From positions 1 to 64,000 of the forward strand of contig DATFNV010000128.1 of assembly GCA_035266225.1 (NCBI GenBank): DNA of 64,000 nt. The letters run 5' to 3'. The stretch comes from DATFNV01 sp035266225. Lineage in GTDB: Bacteria > Planctomycetota > Planctomycetia > Gemmatales > Gemmataceae. Of this stretch, positions 27,978 to 37,868 are shown one piece after another. The position numbers were made by a program, and so were the translations under genes. Each line of letters starts with the position of its first letter. Positions within the stretch are counted from its first letter, which is position 1. The notes beneath the pieces are model-generated. The model saw only the letters and a list, made by a program, of their open reading frames with translations, ran no database searches and had not been told where the DNA came from.

Positions 27978-28037
27978 GCCGTCCGCGCCGCAAGGCCAGG
28001 GCGGCCGACGCCCGGGGCCGTTGGGAGAGCAGTCGCG

Positions 28038-31000
28038 ATGAGTGAGCACCTTGTGAGTCAATTGCTCGCGCGCTGGGAGGCCGCGAAAGAAGAGGGCGAA
28101 AATCTCTCGGTCGAGGAGTTGTGCCGCGAGCACCCGGACCTGATTGAGGAGGTGCGCGAGCAGGTGGGGATGCTCGAGGCGTTTGACGCGGCCCTGCAGA
28201 CGGACAGGCATCGGGGCACCGACCCGAACGGGGCGGCGGGCATGGCCCGGACGGTCACGACCGGCGTCCGCGGTGGGCCGGACCTGCTGCCGGAGGTCGC
28301 CGGGTACGAGTTGCTCGGCGTCCTGGGCAAGGGCGGCATGGGCGTCGTCTATCGGGCCGTCCACCGCCCGCTCAAGCGTGCGGTCGCCCTGAAGATGATC
28401 CTCGCGGGCGGCCACGCGGGCGCCGACGACCTGGCGCGGTTCCGCACCGAGGCCGAGGCCATCGCCCGCCTGCGCCACCCGAACATCGTGCAGATCTACG
28501 AGGTCGGCGAGGCGGGTGGCTGCCCGTTCTTCTCCCTGGAGTTCGTGGACGGCGGCAGCCTCGACCGCCGCATCGCCGGCACGCCCCAGCCGCCGACCCA
28601 GGCCGCCCGGGTGGTCGCCGTGCTGGCCCGCGCCATGCACTTCGCCCACCAGGCCGGAGTCATCCACCGCGATCTCAAGCCGGCCAACGTCCTGCTCAGC
28701 CGCAAGCCGGGCACCGCGTGGGCGGAGGGCGAGGCCGAGCCGCCGCTGGAGACCTTCGAGCCGAAGATCACCGACTTCGGCCTGGCCAAGCGCCTGGGCG
28801 ACGACAGCGGGCAGACGCGCAGCGGGGCCATCATGGGCACGCCCTCGTACATGGCCCCCGAGCAGGCGGATGGCCGCGCCGCCGACATCGGTCCTGTGAC
28901 CGACGTCTACGCCCTGACCGCCATCCTGTACGAGCTGCTGACGGGCCGGCCGCCCTTTAAGGGCGCGACCCTCCTCGACACCCTCATGGACGTGCGTACT
29001 GGCGAGTTGGTGCCGCCGACCCGACTCCAGCCGAAGGTGCCGCGCGACCTGGAGACCATCTGCCTCAAGGGCCTGCGCAAGGAGCCGCGCCAGCGCTACG
29101 CCAGCGCCGCCGACCTGGCCGACGACTTGCAACGGTGGCTGGACGGCCGACCGATCCAGGCGCGCCCGGTGACCGGCTGGGAGCGGGCGTGGAAGTGGGC
29201 CAGGCGGCGGCCGGCCCTGGCGGCGCTGGCCGTGGGGGCGCTCGTGGCCCTGCTGATTGCGGCCGTCGGGGCCGTGTGCTTCGGCCTGTACAAGAGCCAG
29301 CAGGCCAATGCCCTGGTCGAGCAAGCCCGGCGCAGCGGCGAGGTCGAGCGGCGCTGGGAGCTGGGCCAGGAGGCCGAAGCCGCCGACCGACTCGATGCCG
29401 CCAAGGAGCACTGGGACCGGGCCGTTGCGACCCTTGAAGCCGACCCCGGGGCGGCCGGCGCGGACACGCGCCGCCGGCTGGAGGATGGGGTCGAGCGCCT
29501 GCGCGGACGGCTGGCGGCCCGCCAGCAGTTACAGGAACGGCTGCGGCGCTTCGGCGAACGCCGCGACCAGGCGCTGTTCCGCGCCGTCAGCCCCGGACGG
29601 CACGCGACCGACGACGACGACGCGGTCCGGCGGGAAGCGCCGGCCGCGCTGGCGGAACTGGGACTGGATGCCAGCGATCCGCAAGCCCTCGCGGCCGGCC
29701 TGAGTTCCTTCCGGGGCCTGGCGGACGCGGCCCAGCTCAGGCGGCTGGCCGAGGACTGCGTCGAGCTGCTCCTGACGTGGGCCGGGGCCGAGGCGACCGC
29801 CCCCGACGGCGGTACGGACCGGGCGCTGCGAATCCTCGATGGGGCCGCCGCCCTGGGCCGGGTACAAGGCCTGCCCGAGTCGCGCGCGCTGCACGCCACC
29901 CGGGCGCGCTGCCTGGAGTTGCTGGGCCAGGCGGAGGCGGCCAGCACGGAGCAGCGGCGCGCCGCCGACATCCCGCCGGCGACGGCCCTCGACTACTTCC
30001 AGGCGGCGCTGGCGGACTACGGCGCCGGCCGCGTGGAGGAGGCGTCCGCCGCGTGCGCTCAGGCCCTGCGCCTCCGGTCGGCGCACTACTGGGCGCAGTA
30101 CGTCAAGGCCCTCTGCTACCTGAGGGCCCAGCGCTGGGGCGAGGCCGAGGTGTCCCTGTCGGTCTGCCTGGACCAGCGGCCGAACGACGCATGGCTGTGG
30201 TCCTTGCTCGGCATGGCCCACGGCGGTCTCAAGAAGTTCCCCGCCGCCGAGGAGGACTTCGAGCGCGCCCTCCGCGCCTCCTCCGACCCGGCGCTCCAGG
30301 CTGCCGCCCTGACCAACCGCAGTGCGGTGCGCCTGCTGCGAGGACGCGCCGAGGACGCCGAGCGCGACCTGCGCCGGGCCATCGAGCTGCGGCCGAACGA
30401 CTACCAGGGCCACGTCAACCTGGCCCAGGTTCTCCAGCGCCGCGGCGACCCCGACGGCGCCCTGGAACACGTCGGGCGGGCCGTGGACCTGCGCGGCGAC
30501 GACCCCGCCCTGTACTACCTGCGGGCCGGGCTGCAGGTGGTCCGCGGCGACCGGGCGGCGGCGCGGCGCGACTTCGAGCGCGGCCTGGCCCGGGAACCGA
30601 AGGACAGCCGATCGGACCGGGCGGTCGCGGCGCGCATCGACCTGGCCCACCTGCGGCACCACGACGGGGAGGACGCGCTGGCCCTGGCCGACTGCGATGC
30701 CGTCCTGGCGGTGCGGCGGGACTTCGCCGAGGCCCACCGCGAGCGGGCCGAGGTGCTGGTGGCCCTGCGGCGCAACGACGAAGCGGCGGCGGCGCTGGAC
30801 CGCTACCTCGCGGCCGACCCCAGGCCCACCCCGGCGGCGTATCGCGCGCGCGGGCTGCTTCACGCCGGGCGCCACGACTACGGCGCGGCGGTAACGGCCT
30901 ACACGCGGGCCCTGCTGCTGGAGGAAGACGCCGCCACGCTGACCGACCGCGGCTGGGCCCTCCTGATGCAGGAGCCGGCGCGAGCGGCCCTGGCCGACTT

Positions 31001-31400
31001 CGACGCGGCCCTGCGATTGCGGCCGGCGCACCCCGACGCCCTCGCCGGCCGGGGGGCGGCCCTGATGATGCGGGGCCGGCCGGCGGACCTGCACGAGGCG
31101 ACGGCGGCGGCCGAGAAGGCGCTGCGGGCGGCACCGGCCACCGTGCCGCGCCTCATGGCCTGCGCCCGCATTTACGCCGTCGCGACCGGCGTGCTGGGGT
31201 CGGCCGGGCGGCTGGCCGACGACCCCGAGACGGCGCGCTGTGCGCGGCGCGCGGTGGCACTGCTCGGCGAGGCGCTGCGCAAGCTCCCAGAGCAGGAGCG
31301 GACGGCCTTCTGGCGCGACGGCATTTTGGCCGACCCGGCGCTGCGGACGCTGGAACGCACCCCGGACATGCTGCAACTGGCCCGTACCTACGGCCGTTGA
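28038..31400 (+). CDS. Membrane Ser/Thr protein kinase with C-terminal TPR domain
   Basis: ATG 28038 opens 1120 residues. The kinase domain (~90-370) is complete: glycine loop GKGGMGVVY, Lys119, HRD 210-212 in IHRDLKPANVLL, DFG 246-248 and APEQ. A single transmembrane helix lies at ~392-416 after a basic stretch, so the kinase is cytoplasmic and the rest extracytoplasmic. Residues ~430-600 are coiled-coil-like, and ~630-1110 carry many TPR units (LRRAIELRPNDYQGHVNLAQ and similar). It likely phosphorylates cytosolic targets in response to interactions at the TPRs. The upstream sigma factor is a candidate target. A hairpin overlaps the stop codon. Confidence 0.93.
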   Translation: MSEHLVSQLLARWEAAKEEGENLSVEELCREHPDLIEEVREQVGMLEAFDAALQTDRHRGTDPNGAAGMARTVTTGVRGGPDLLPEVAGYELLGVLGKGGMGVVYRAVHRPLKRAVALKMILAGGHAGADDLARFRTEAEAIARLRHPNIVQIYEVGEAGGCPFFSLEFVDGGSLDRRIAGTPQPPTQAARVVAVLARAMHFAHQAGVIHRDLKPANVLLSRKPGTAWAEGEAEPPLETFEPKITDFGLAKRLGDDSGQTRSGAIMGTPSYMAPEQADGRAADIGPVTDVYALTAILYELLTGRPPFKGATLLDTLMDVRTGELVPPTRLQPKVPRDLETICLKGLRKEPRQRYASAADLADDLQRWLDGRPIQARPVTGWERAWKWARRRPALAALAVGALVALLIAAVGAVCFGLYKSQQANALVEQARRSGEVERRWELGQEAEAADRLDAAKEHWDRAVATLEADPGAAGADTRRRLEDGVERLRGRLAARQQLQERLRRFGERRDQALFRAVSPGRHATDDDDAVRREAPAALAELGLDASDPQALAAGLSSFRGLADAAQLRRLAEDCVELLLTWAGAEATAPDGGTDRALRILDGAAALGRVQGLPESRALHATRARCLELLGQAEAASTEQRRAADIPPATALDYFQAALADYGAGRVEEASAACAQALRLRSAHYWAQYVKALCYLRAQRWGEAEVSLSVCLDQRPNDAWLWSLLGMAHGGLKKFPAAEEDFERALRASSDPALQAAALTNRSAVRLLRGRAEDAERDLRRAIELRPNDYQGHVNLAQVLQRRGDPDGALEHVGRAVDLRGDDPALYYLRAGLQVVRGDRAAARRDFERGLAREPKDSRSDRAVAARIDLAHLRHHDGEDALALADCDAVLAVRRDFAEAHRERAEVLVALRRNDEAAAALDRYLAADPRPTPAAYRARGLLHAGRHDYGAAVTAYTRALLLEEDAATLTDRGWALLMQEPARAALADFDAALRLRPAHPDALAGRGAALMMRGRPADLHEATAAAEKALRAAPATVPRLMACARIYAVATGVLGSAGRLADDPETARCARRAVALLGEALRKLPEQERTAFWRDGILADPALRTLERTPDMLQLARTYGR

Positions 31401-31446
31401 GCCGCTTGCGGCTTCGCACGTTCTGCCTGCGAAGCCGCAAGCGGCT
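31400..31446. terminator. Family B hairpin at the kinase stop codon
   Basis: Perfect 19-base arms (31400-31418 and 31428-31446) share the AGCCGCTTGCGGCTTCGCA core of family B. The left arm begins on the last base of the kinase stop codon. Confidence 0.7.
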
Positions 31447-31498
31447 TGTGGAGTTCTCACGTTCTGCCTGCGAAGCCGCAAGCGGCTTATGGAGTTCG
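31417..31498. repeat. 41-bp tandem duplication of a hairpin arm
   Basis: Units 31417-31457 and 31458-31498 differ at two positions. Each contains the right arm of the family B hairpin followed by TGGAGTTC. The second unit supplies GGAG at 31491-31494, seven bases before the GTG chosen as the start of the giant FG-GAP gene. Confidence 0.8.
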
Positions 31499-31501
31499 CC
31501 C

Positions 31502-34500
31502 GTGCCGAATCCCTTTTGGTCCTGGTATCTCAACTGCCGTCGCGGCCAACCGCGGCGGCCCTGCCTTCGTCGCCCACGGCCGGAGCGGCTGGAGGACCGT
31601 CACCTGCCGAGCGGCGACACGCTGGGCACCGCCGCGCCGCTGCGATTCACCGCGGCGCAGACCGCGCACGCGGCCGGCTTCCTGGCGAATCGAAACGAGG
31701 TGGACCTGTACCGGCTGGGCGGCCTGGTGGCGGGCGACGTGGTCAGCGCGGCCCTCAGTAGCGCGGGCGGCGGCGGCACCCTGCAAGGCGTCCTCCGCGT
31801 CTTCGACCGCGCGGGCACGCCCATCGCGCTGGACGACCAGGAGGGCGGCGACCCGCGCCTGACCTTCCAGGCGCCGGCGGCGGGCGACTACTTCCTCGGC
31901 GTCTCCGCGGCCGGCGACGATGCCTACGACGCCGGCGCCGCGAACAGCGGCCACGGCGGCACCACCACCGGGTTGTACGCGCTGGACCTGCGGCGGGCGC
32001 CGGAGCCGCTGCTGGCCGACCTGGCGGGCAGTTCCTTCCGCCTGCTGAGCGGGGCCACCGCCGCCTGGGGTGACGCGGTGTCCGTGTCGTTCCAGGTGGA
32101 GAACCGCGGCGGGGCCGACGCCGACCCGAGCGCCCACGTCCAGGTGATGCTCTCGGATGGCAACACCTTCGGCGGCACGTCCCACCTCCAGCCCCTGCTG
32201 GCGCACCCCCTTCCGTTGGCGAGCCTGGCCCCCGGGCAGGACCACCGCTCTGGTGTGCTCACCGTCGTCTTCCCCACGGCGGCCGTCGCCCAGGCCGACG
32301 GCTTTGCCCCGTCGGGGCCATTGTTCCTCGGGGTGCAGATCAGCGACGACCCGGCGCGGGACGCGAGCGCCTTCGACAAGGCCGGCGTACATCGCGGGGC
32401 CGACTACGAAATGTTGACAATCGTGACCCCGCTCTCCGGGGGCGCGACCGACCTGTCGCAGGCCGACCCCGGCCTGAACACTCGCGCCGGAGGCACACTC
32501 GCCACTGGCCAGGTCGAGCGCTATCAGCTCACCGTGACCGCCTCGGGACGACTCACCGCCGAGGAGACCGGCGGCGGGTTGCTTGTCCCGCGCTTGGCCC
32601 TGTACGCGGCGGGCGGGCAACTGCTGATCCAGTCCGACGACGGGCGGGTCGTACAGCACCTCAGCCCAGGGCATTACTCCCTGGCCGTTTCCGCCGTAGC
32701 GGGCAGCGGCGCGTATCAACTGACCTCGGAATTCGTTACCGCCAGCGCGCCGTTCGTCCCTCTCACCACCGGGGCCCGCCCGCGCGCCGAGGCGGTGGCC
32801 GACTTCACTGGTAACGGCATCCCCGACCTGGTCGTCGCCAACCGCGCCGACGGCACGCTGAGCGTGTTCCTGGGCATAGGCGACGGCACCTTCCGGGCAC
32901 CGGTCACCTACGCCGTCGGAGCCGATCCCGTTTCGGTCGCGGTGGCGGACGTCAACGGCGACGGCCGACCCGACCTCGTCGTCGCCAACGAGGGCGACAA
33001 CACGGTGAGTGTGCTGCTGGGCAACGGCGACGGCACCTTCCGCCCTGCGCAGACCTTCGCCGCCGGCGCTTCCCCCTACGCGCTGGCCGTCGCGGACGTC
33101 AACGGCGACGGCCGGCCCGACCTCGTCGTCGCCAACCTCAGCGCCGGCACCGTGAGCGTGCTGCTGAACACGACGCCCGCTCCCGGCGCCCCCGTCAACT
33201 TCGCCCCCCGCCAGACCTTCGCCACCGGGCACGGCCCCTTCGGACTGGCCGCGGCGGACGTCAACGGCGACGGCCGACCCGACCTGATCATCACCAATGC
33301 GCTCGACAACACCGTGAGCGTGCTGCTGAACACCACGGCCGCTCCCGGCGCCCCCGTCAGCTTCGCCCCTCAGCGGACCTTCGCCGCCGGCGGCTTCCCC
33401 AGCGCAGTCGCGGTGGCGGACCTCAACGGCGACGGCCGACCCGACCTCGTCGTCACCGATTACGGCAACGGCGTCAACACGGTCAGCGTGCTGCTGGGCA
33501 ACGGCGACGGCTCCTTCCAGCCGCGGCAGACGTTCGCCACCGGGGCCGGCCCGGTCGCGGTGGCCGTGGCCGACGTCAACGGCGACGGCCGGCCGGACCT
33601 CGTCGTCAGCGATTTCGGGGCCTACGGGACCGCGGCCAACACGGTCAGTGTGCTGCTGGGCAACGGCGACGGCACCTTCCAGCCCCGGCGCGACTTCGCG
33701 GCCGGGCGCGGCCCCTTCGCGGTGGCCGTGGCGGACCTCGACGGCGATGGGCGGGCCGACCTCGTTGTGACCGACGTCGGCTCCGACTCGAACCCGGGCA
33801 GTACCGTGACTGTGCTCCCGGGCAACGGCGACGGCACCTTCCAGGCCAGGCAGGACTTCGCTACCGGCCGCGGTCCCACTGCGGTCGCGGTGGCGGACAT
33901 CAACGGCGACGGCCGCCCCGACCTTGTCACCGCGGACGCCGGATCCTACACGAGTCCGGGCACGACGGTCAGCGTGCTGCTGGGCAACGGCGACGGCACC
34001 CTCCAGGCCGCGCGGGACGTGCCAACCGGGCAGGGCCCCATCGCGGTCGCCGCGGCGGACCTGAACGGCGACGGCCGCCCCGACCTCGTCGTCGCCAACT
34101 ACGCCGACAACACGGTGGGCGTGCTGCTGGGCGACGGCGACGGTACCTTCCAGAAAGAGAAGACCTATCGCGTAGGGGCGGGTCCCATCGCCGTGGCGGT
34201 GGCGGACGTCAACGGCGACGGCCGGCTCGACATCGTCGTCGTCAACAAGAACGACGATACCCTGAGTGTGTTGCTGGGCAACGGCGACGGCACCTTCCGG
34301 CCGGCGCAAACCTTCGCCGTCGGGCACTCTCCCTACGCGGTGGCGGTGGCCGACGTCAACGGCGACGGCCGGCCCGACCTCGTCGTCGCCAACGAGGGCG
34401 ACAACACGGTCGGCGTGCTCCTGAACACGACGGCGCCCGGTCCCGGCGCCCCCCTCGCCTTCGCCCCCCAGCAGACCTTCACGGTGGGCCAGGGTCCGGT

Positions 34501-37500
34501 GTCGCTGGTGGTGGCCGACGTCAACGGCGACCATCGCCCCGACCTCCTCGTCGCCGACCAGGGCGACGACACAGTCGGCGTGCTCCTGAACACGACCGCG
34601 CCCGGTCGCGGTGCCCCTCTCGGGTTCGCGCCTCTTCGGACCTTCGCGGCGGGGTCGGGTCCGGTGTCACTGGCGGTCGGGGACTTCAATGGCGACGGCG
34701 TCCCCGACCTCGCCGTCGCCGACCTTACCGGCCGCACGGTGAGCATCCTGCTGGGGAAGGGCGACGGCAACTTCGGCCCGGCGCGGGCCTTCGCCACCGG
34801 GGTCAATCCCGACGCCGTCACGGTCGCGGACGTCAACGGCGACGGCCGGCTCGACCTCGTGGTCGCCAACCAGGGTGACAACACCGTGAGCGTCCTGCTT
34901 GGAGACGGCGCCGGCTCCTTCAGCCCGGCCAGCGCGGCCGGCGGCGTCCCCGCGCGCGACACGCCGCTCGCCCTCGACCTCGACGGCGACGGCCTCCCCG
35001 ACAGCGTGACCCTCGACAGCTCCGGTAACATCCTCTTCCGGAAAGGCATGGGAGGGAGCGGCCATCCGCTCGGCCCGCCCGTGGTCCTCAACCCCGGCCG
35101 ACCCGCGCGCGACCTGGCCGCCGTCCGCACCGGGACCGGCTGGGCCGTCGCCGCCGCCGACCAGGCCGCCGACGCCAGCCTGTCCACCCCGGGGCATCCG
35201 CTCTTTACCGTCTCCCTGTATACCGTCGCGGCGGACGGTTCGGTCAGTCGCAGCACGGCCCTCGCGACGCCGCTACTGCCGACGCGCGTCGCCGCCGCCG
35301 ACCTCACCGACGCCATCGGCACCGCCAACGGCCGCGACGACCTGGTGGTGGCCGACTCTCTGGACAACAGCGTCACGGTCGCCTTCCAGACGGCCCCCGG
35401 GGTGTTCGATCCAACGGTGGTCACGCTGCCCGTCGGCACGGCGCCGTCCGACATCGCCCTGGCGGACGTCAAGGGTGACGGCCTGCTCGACGTCGTGGTC
35501 ACCGACCAGGCCGGCGGCGACGTGACCGTGCTGCTCAACGACAAGACCCACTCGTTCGAGCAGGTGGAGCGCTTCCGCGCCGGCACCGGCCTGTACGGCC
35601 TCGACGCGACCTCCGCGACCCCGGCCGTGACTTCGCTCCAACAATCGGTCAGCCTGGCGGCGGGCAACTTCACGGGGGGCGGCCGCAACGACCTGGTGGT
35701 GGTCAACCGCGGGACACACGCCCTGACCGTGCTGCGCAACGACGGCAGCGGCGGCTTCACTGATCCCCAGGCCGACCTGGTCGCGCCAACCGGCGTGGGG
35801 CTGGACATTCCCGACAACCCCGGCCCTGTGGTCGCCGGCGACTTCCATCGCGACGGCCAGCTCGACCTGGCCGTCCTCATGCAGGACCGGGCGGAGGTCT
35901 GGATCTACCAGGGCGATGGGCAGGGGCATTTCCGCCGTACTTCGACGGTCGCCGCCGGCGATCAGCCCACGGGGTTGAGTGTGGTCCCCGGTGCGGCGCC
36001 CGGCCTCCTCGACCTCCTGATCGGCAACGTGTTCGGCGACGTCCTGCGATTGGTCGGCAACGGTGACGGCACCTTCCGGCCGCCGCCCCCCTTCAGCGGA
36101 GATCGCGTCCCCCTCGACGTGCAGTCCCTCCACGGCGACGGCCGGCCCGACGTGCTGGTGGCCGACCAGAAGGACAACCGTGTCTCGGTCCAGGCGCCCA
36201 TCGCCGGCGGCGCCCAGTTCGCCCCGGTGCGAACGCTCATCGACGACCCCGCGACGCACCTCGCTCCCGGCGCTGTCCGGTGGGTGAAGCTGGAGGGCAC
36301 CGACAGCCCCTTCTTCGACGCCGTCGTCCTGGCCAGCGGCGCCAACGCAGTGCTGGTCTACCGCGGCACCGGCTTCGACGCCGCTGGCCAGCCCACCTTT
36401 GCCCCGCCGGTGAGCTACCCCGTCGGCACCAACCCCGTCGGCCTCACCATTCAGGACGTCAACGGCGATGGCGTCCCCGACCTGCTTGTCGCCAACCAGG
36501 GCTCCAACGACGTCTCGATCCTGTTCGGCTCCCTCGACAAGGACGGCCACTGGGTGGCGACGCCCGGCCCGCGCCTGAAGTCCGGCGGCAGCGGCCCCGT
36601 CGCCACGACCCTGCGCGACGTCAACGGCGACGGCATCCCCGACCTGGTGGTCACCAACGGCGGCAGTGGCACCTTCACCGTTCTGCCGGGCGTTGGCCAG
36701 GGCTTCTTCAACGACCAGCATCCCCAGGTGCTCACCGTCCCCGGCAACCCGGTGCTCCTGGCCCCCTCGTTCTTCGGCACCTCCGGCCAGGGCGTGGTCG
36801 CCACCGCCGACGGCCTCCTCGTCGGGTTCAACCTCGACAATTTCGCCGGGAGCGTCCGCACCCTGTTCGCGCCGCCGTCGGGCGAGGGGGTCGCCGCGGC
36901 CGAGGCGCTGGCCGACGGCCACGTGGTGGCTGCCCTCGACGGCGGCGCGGTGGTCGAATTGGCTCCCGCCGGCGGCGCTCTGGCCGTGACTGGCGCCTTC
37001 GTGCCGCTGAGCGGCATCCCGTCGGACCCCAGCGCCCTGCTGATTCTGCAAGGGGGGTCGGGCTTGCAGGTGCTGGTGACCAGCGCGGGCGGCGACCGAG
37101 TGTTCGTCTTCGGCATCCCCGGCCTGCCGGAATCGCCGCAGCTCCCACCGTCGAAGGCGCCCGACGGCCCCACCCTGGAGGTGACGCCCCCGACGGAGGC
37201 GCCGCTGACCCTGATCCTGACTCTCATCACCGGCCCCCCGCCGGTGAGCGGAGCGCCACCGCCGGACGTCGCCTCGACGGGTGGTTCAGCCCCCGCCCAG
37301 CGGGCCGAACTGGCCAGGGTGGGGGTGGACGACGATGGGCGGGCCGAGTCGGTTGCCGGCAGCGCCAACGATGGCACTCCGCGGGCAGGGGAGGGCGGTA
37401 TCGACGTGGAGGAAGAGCTGCGAGGGCTCGACTTCTCTCGGCCGAGACCGATCCGGGACCACGACGGCCCCACGTCCCAGGTGCCGTCCCGGTCGAGGCC

Positions 37501-37774
37501 GTGTGACCCGTTCGCTCTGGCCCCGGCGGCCGACGATGTCCGGCTGGGCGCCGTCGGGGCCAGTGGTCCCGGGGCGGCAATGGAGGCCCCGGACATGCCG
37601 CCGGACCTCCCTGGGGCGCCGCCTGCCGAAACGGTCGCCCGGACGGGGCCCGGGGAGGGGTGGGCGAACGGCGCGGCAGCGAACTTCATCGCCGGCCGCT
37701 GGATTGCGCTCACGGCCTGGCTCGTCTGGGTCACGGCTTACTCCGGACCTCGGGACAAGGACGCGGATGGGTGA
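31502..37774 (+). CDS. Giant FG-GAP/VCBS repeat surface protein with LEDR..PS motif
   Basis: The frame runs back through the kinase gene, but the real start is likely GTG 31502, seven bases after GGAG, giving 2090 residues. Residues ~1-40 hold an Arg-rich leader and ERLEDRHLPSGD, a motif typical of exported planctomycete proteins. A pre-peptidase-like domain follows (~45-160). About 20 FG-GAP/VCBS repeats span ~430-1720, with the calcium-binding core DVNGDGRPDLVV and the GNGDGTFRPAQTFA link. These fold as beta-propellers that bind ligands or other proteins. The C-terminus is Pro/Gly/Asp-rich with one hydrophobic segment (IALTAWLVWVTAY). It is flanked by two kinases, suggesting a surface or sensory role. 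Confidence 0.85.
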   Translation: MPNPFWSWYLNCRRGQPRRPCLRRPRPERLEDRHLPSGDTLGTAAPLRFTAAQTAHAAGFLANRNEVDLYRLGGLVAGDVVSAALSSAGGGGTLQGVLRVFDRAGTPIALDDQEGGDPRLTFQAPAAGDYFLGVSAAGDDAYDAGAANSGHGGTTTGLYALDLRRAPEPLLADLAGSSFRLLSGATAAWGDAVSVSFQVENRGGADADPSAHVQVMLSDGNTFGGTSHLQPLLAHPLPLASLAPGQDHRSGVLTVVFPTAAVAQADGFAPSGPLFLGVQISDDPARDASAFDKAGVHRGADYEMLTIVTPLSGGATDLSQADPGLNTRAGGTLATGQVERYQLTVTASGRLTAEETGGGLLVPRLALYAAGGQLLIQSDDGRVVQHLSPGHYSLAVSAVAGSGAYQLTSEFVTASAPFVPLTTGARPRAEAVADFTGNGIPDLVVANRADGTLSVFLGIGDGTFRAPVTYAVGADPVSVAVADVNGDGRPDLVVANEGDNTVSVLLGNGDGTFRPAQTFAAGASPYALAVADVNGDGRPDLVVANLSAGTVSVLLNTTPAPGAPVNFAPRQTFATGHGPFGLAAADVNGDGRPDLIITNALDNTVSVLLNTTAAPGAPVSFAPQRTFAAGGFPSAVAVADLNGDGRPDLVVTDYGNGVNTVSVLLGNGDGSFQPRQTFATGAGPVAVAVADVNGDGRPDLVVSDFGAYGTAANTVSVLLGNGDGTFQPRRDFAAGRGPFAVAVADLDGDGRADLVVTDVGSDSNPGSTVTVLPGNGDGTFQARQDFATGRGPTAVAVADINGDGRPDLVTADAGSYTSPGTTVSVLLGNGDGTLQAARDVPTGQGPIAVAAADLNGDGRPDLVVANYADNTVGVLLGDGDGTFQKEKTYRVGAGPIAVAVADVNGDGRLDIVVVNKNDDTLSVLLGNGDGTFRPAQTFAVGHSPYAVAVADVNGDGRPDLVVANEGDNTVGVLLNTTAPGPGAPLAFAPQQTFTVGQGPVSLVVADVNGDHRPDLLVADQGDDTVGVLLNTTAPGRGAPLGFAPLRTFAAGSGPVSLAVGDFNGDGVPDLAVADLTGRTVSILLGKGDGNFGPARAFATGVNPDAVTVADVNGDGRLDLVVANQGDNTVSVLLGDGAGSFSPASAAGGVPARDTPLALDLDGDGLPDSVTLDSSGNILFRKGMGGSGHPLGPPVVLNPGRPARDLAAVRTGTGWAVAAADQAADASLSTPGHPLFTVSLYTVAADGSVSRSTALATPLLPTRVAAADLTDAIGTANGRDDLVVADSLDNSVTVAFQTAPGVFDPTVVTLPVGTAPSDIALADVKGDGLLDVVVTDQAGGDVTVLLNDKTHSFEQVERFRAGTGLYGLDATSATPAVTSLQQSVSLAAGNFTGGGRNDLVVVNRGTHALTVLRNDGSGGFTDPQADLVAPTGVGLDIPDNPGPVVAGDFHRDGQLDLAVLMQDRAEVWIYQGDGQGHFRRTSTVAAGDQPTGLSVVPGAAPGLLDLLIGNVFGDVLRLVGNGDGTFRPPPPFSGDRVPLDVQSLHGDGRPDVLVADQKDNRVSVQAPIAGGAQFAPVRTLIDDPATHLAPGAVRWVKLEGTDSPFFDAVVLASGANAVLVYRGTGFDAAGQPTFAPPVSYPVGTNPVGLTIQDVNGDGVPDLLVANQGSNDVSILFGSLDKDGHWVATPGPRLKSGGSGPVATTLRDVNGDGIPDLVVTNGGSGTFTVLPGVGQGFFNDQHPQVLTVPGNPVLLAPSFFGTSGQGVVATADGLLVGFNLDNFAGSVRTLFAPPSGEGVAAAEALADGHVVAALDGGAVVELAPAGGALAVTGAFVPLSGIPSDPSALLILQGGSGLQVLVTSAGGDRVFVFGIPGLPESPQLPPSKAPDGPTLEVTPPTEAPLTLILTLITGPPPVSGAPPPDVASTGGSAPAQRAELARVGVDDDGRAESVAGSANDGTPRAGEGGIDVEEELRGLDFSRPRPIRDHDGPTSQVPSRSRPCDPFALAPAADDVRLGAVGASGPGAAMEAPDMPPDLPGAPPAETVARTGPGEGWANGAAANFIAGRWIALTAWLVWVTAYSGPRDKDADG
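32797..34900 (+). repeat. Tandem coding repeats (about 14 FG-GAP units of ~150 bp)
   Basis: Within the giant gene, units of about 150-165 bp repeat head to tail, each containing a nearly identical stretch encoding VADVNGDGRPDLVVAN. Similarity at DNA level is high in this block and fades after 34.9 kb, indicating recent expansion or homogenisation. Confidence 0.75.
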
Positions 37775-37868
37775 CTGCCGGGCCGCCATATCACGAGGAA
37801 GCGGCTGGCCGCACGCTATGTCCTCGCTACACTATCGAGAAGCACGGAAACCAGCACGGCGTGAGGTA

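Noticed and set aside
29777..31501. 5' extension of the FG-GAP frame through the kinase gene
   Set aside because: This stretch is out of frame with the kinase TPR region and translates to Arg/Pro/Gly-rich sequence; the LEDR motif and GGAG-GTG site place the start at 31502.
31487..34534. Long minus-strand open frame opposite the FG-GAP repeats
   Set aside because: Its periodic composition mirrors the plus-strand repeats; no start signal or recognisable domain.
32797..34900. Regular ~150-bp repeats as a possible CRISPR-like array
   Set aside because: Repeats encode FG-GAP protein units in frame and are not separated by unique spacers.
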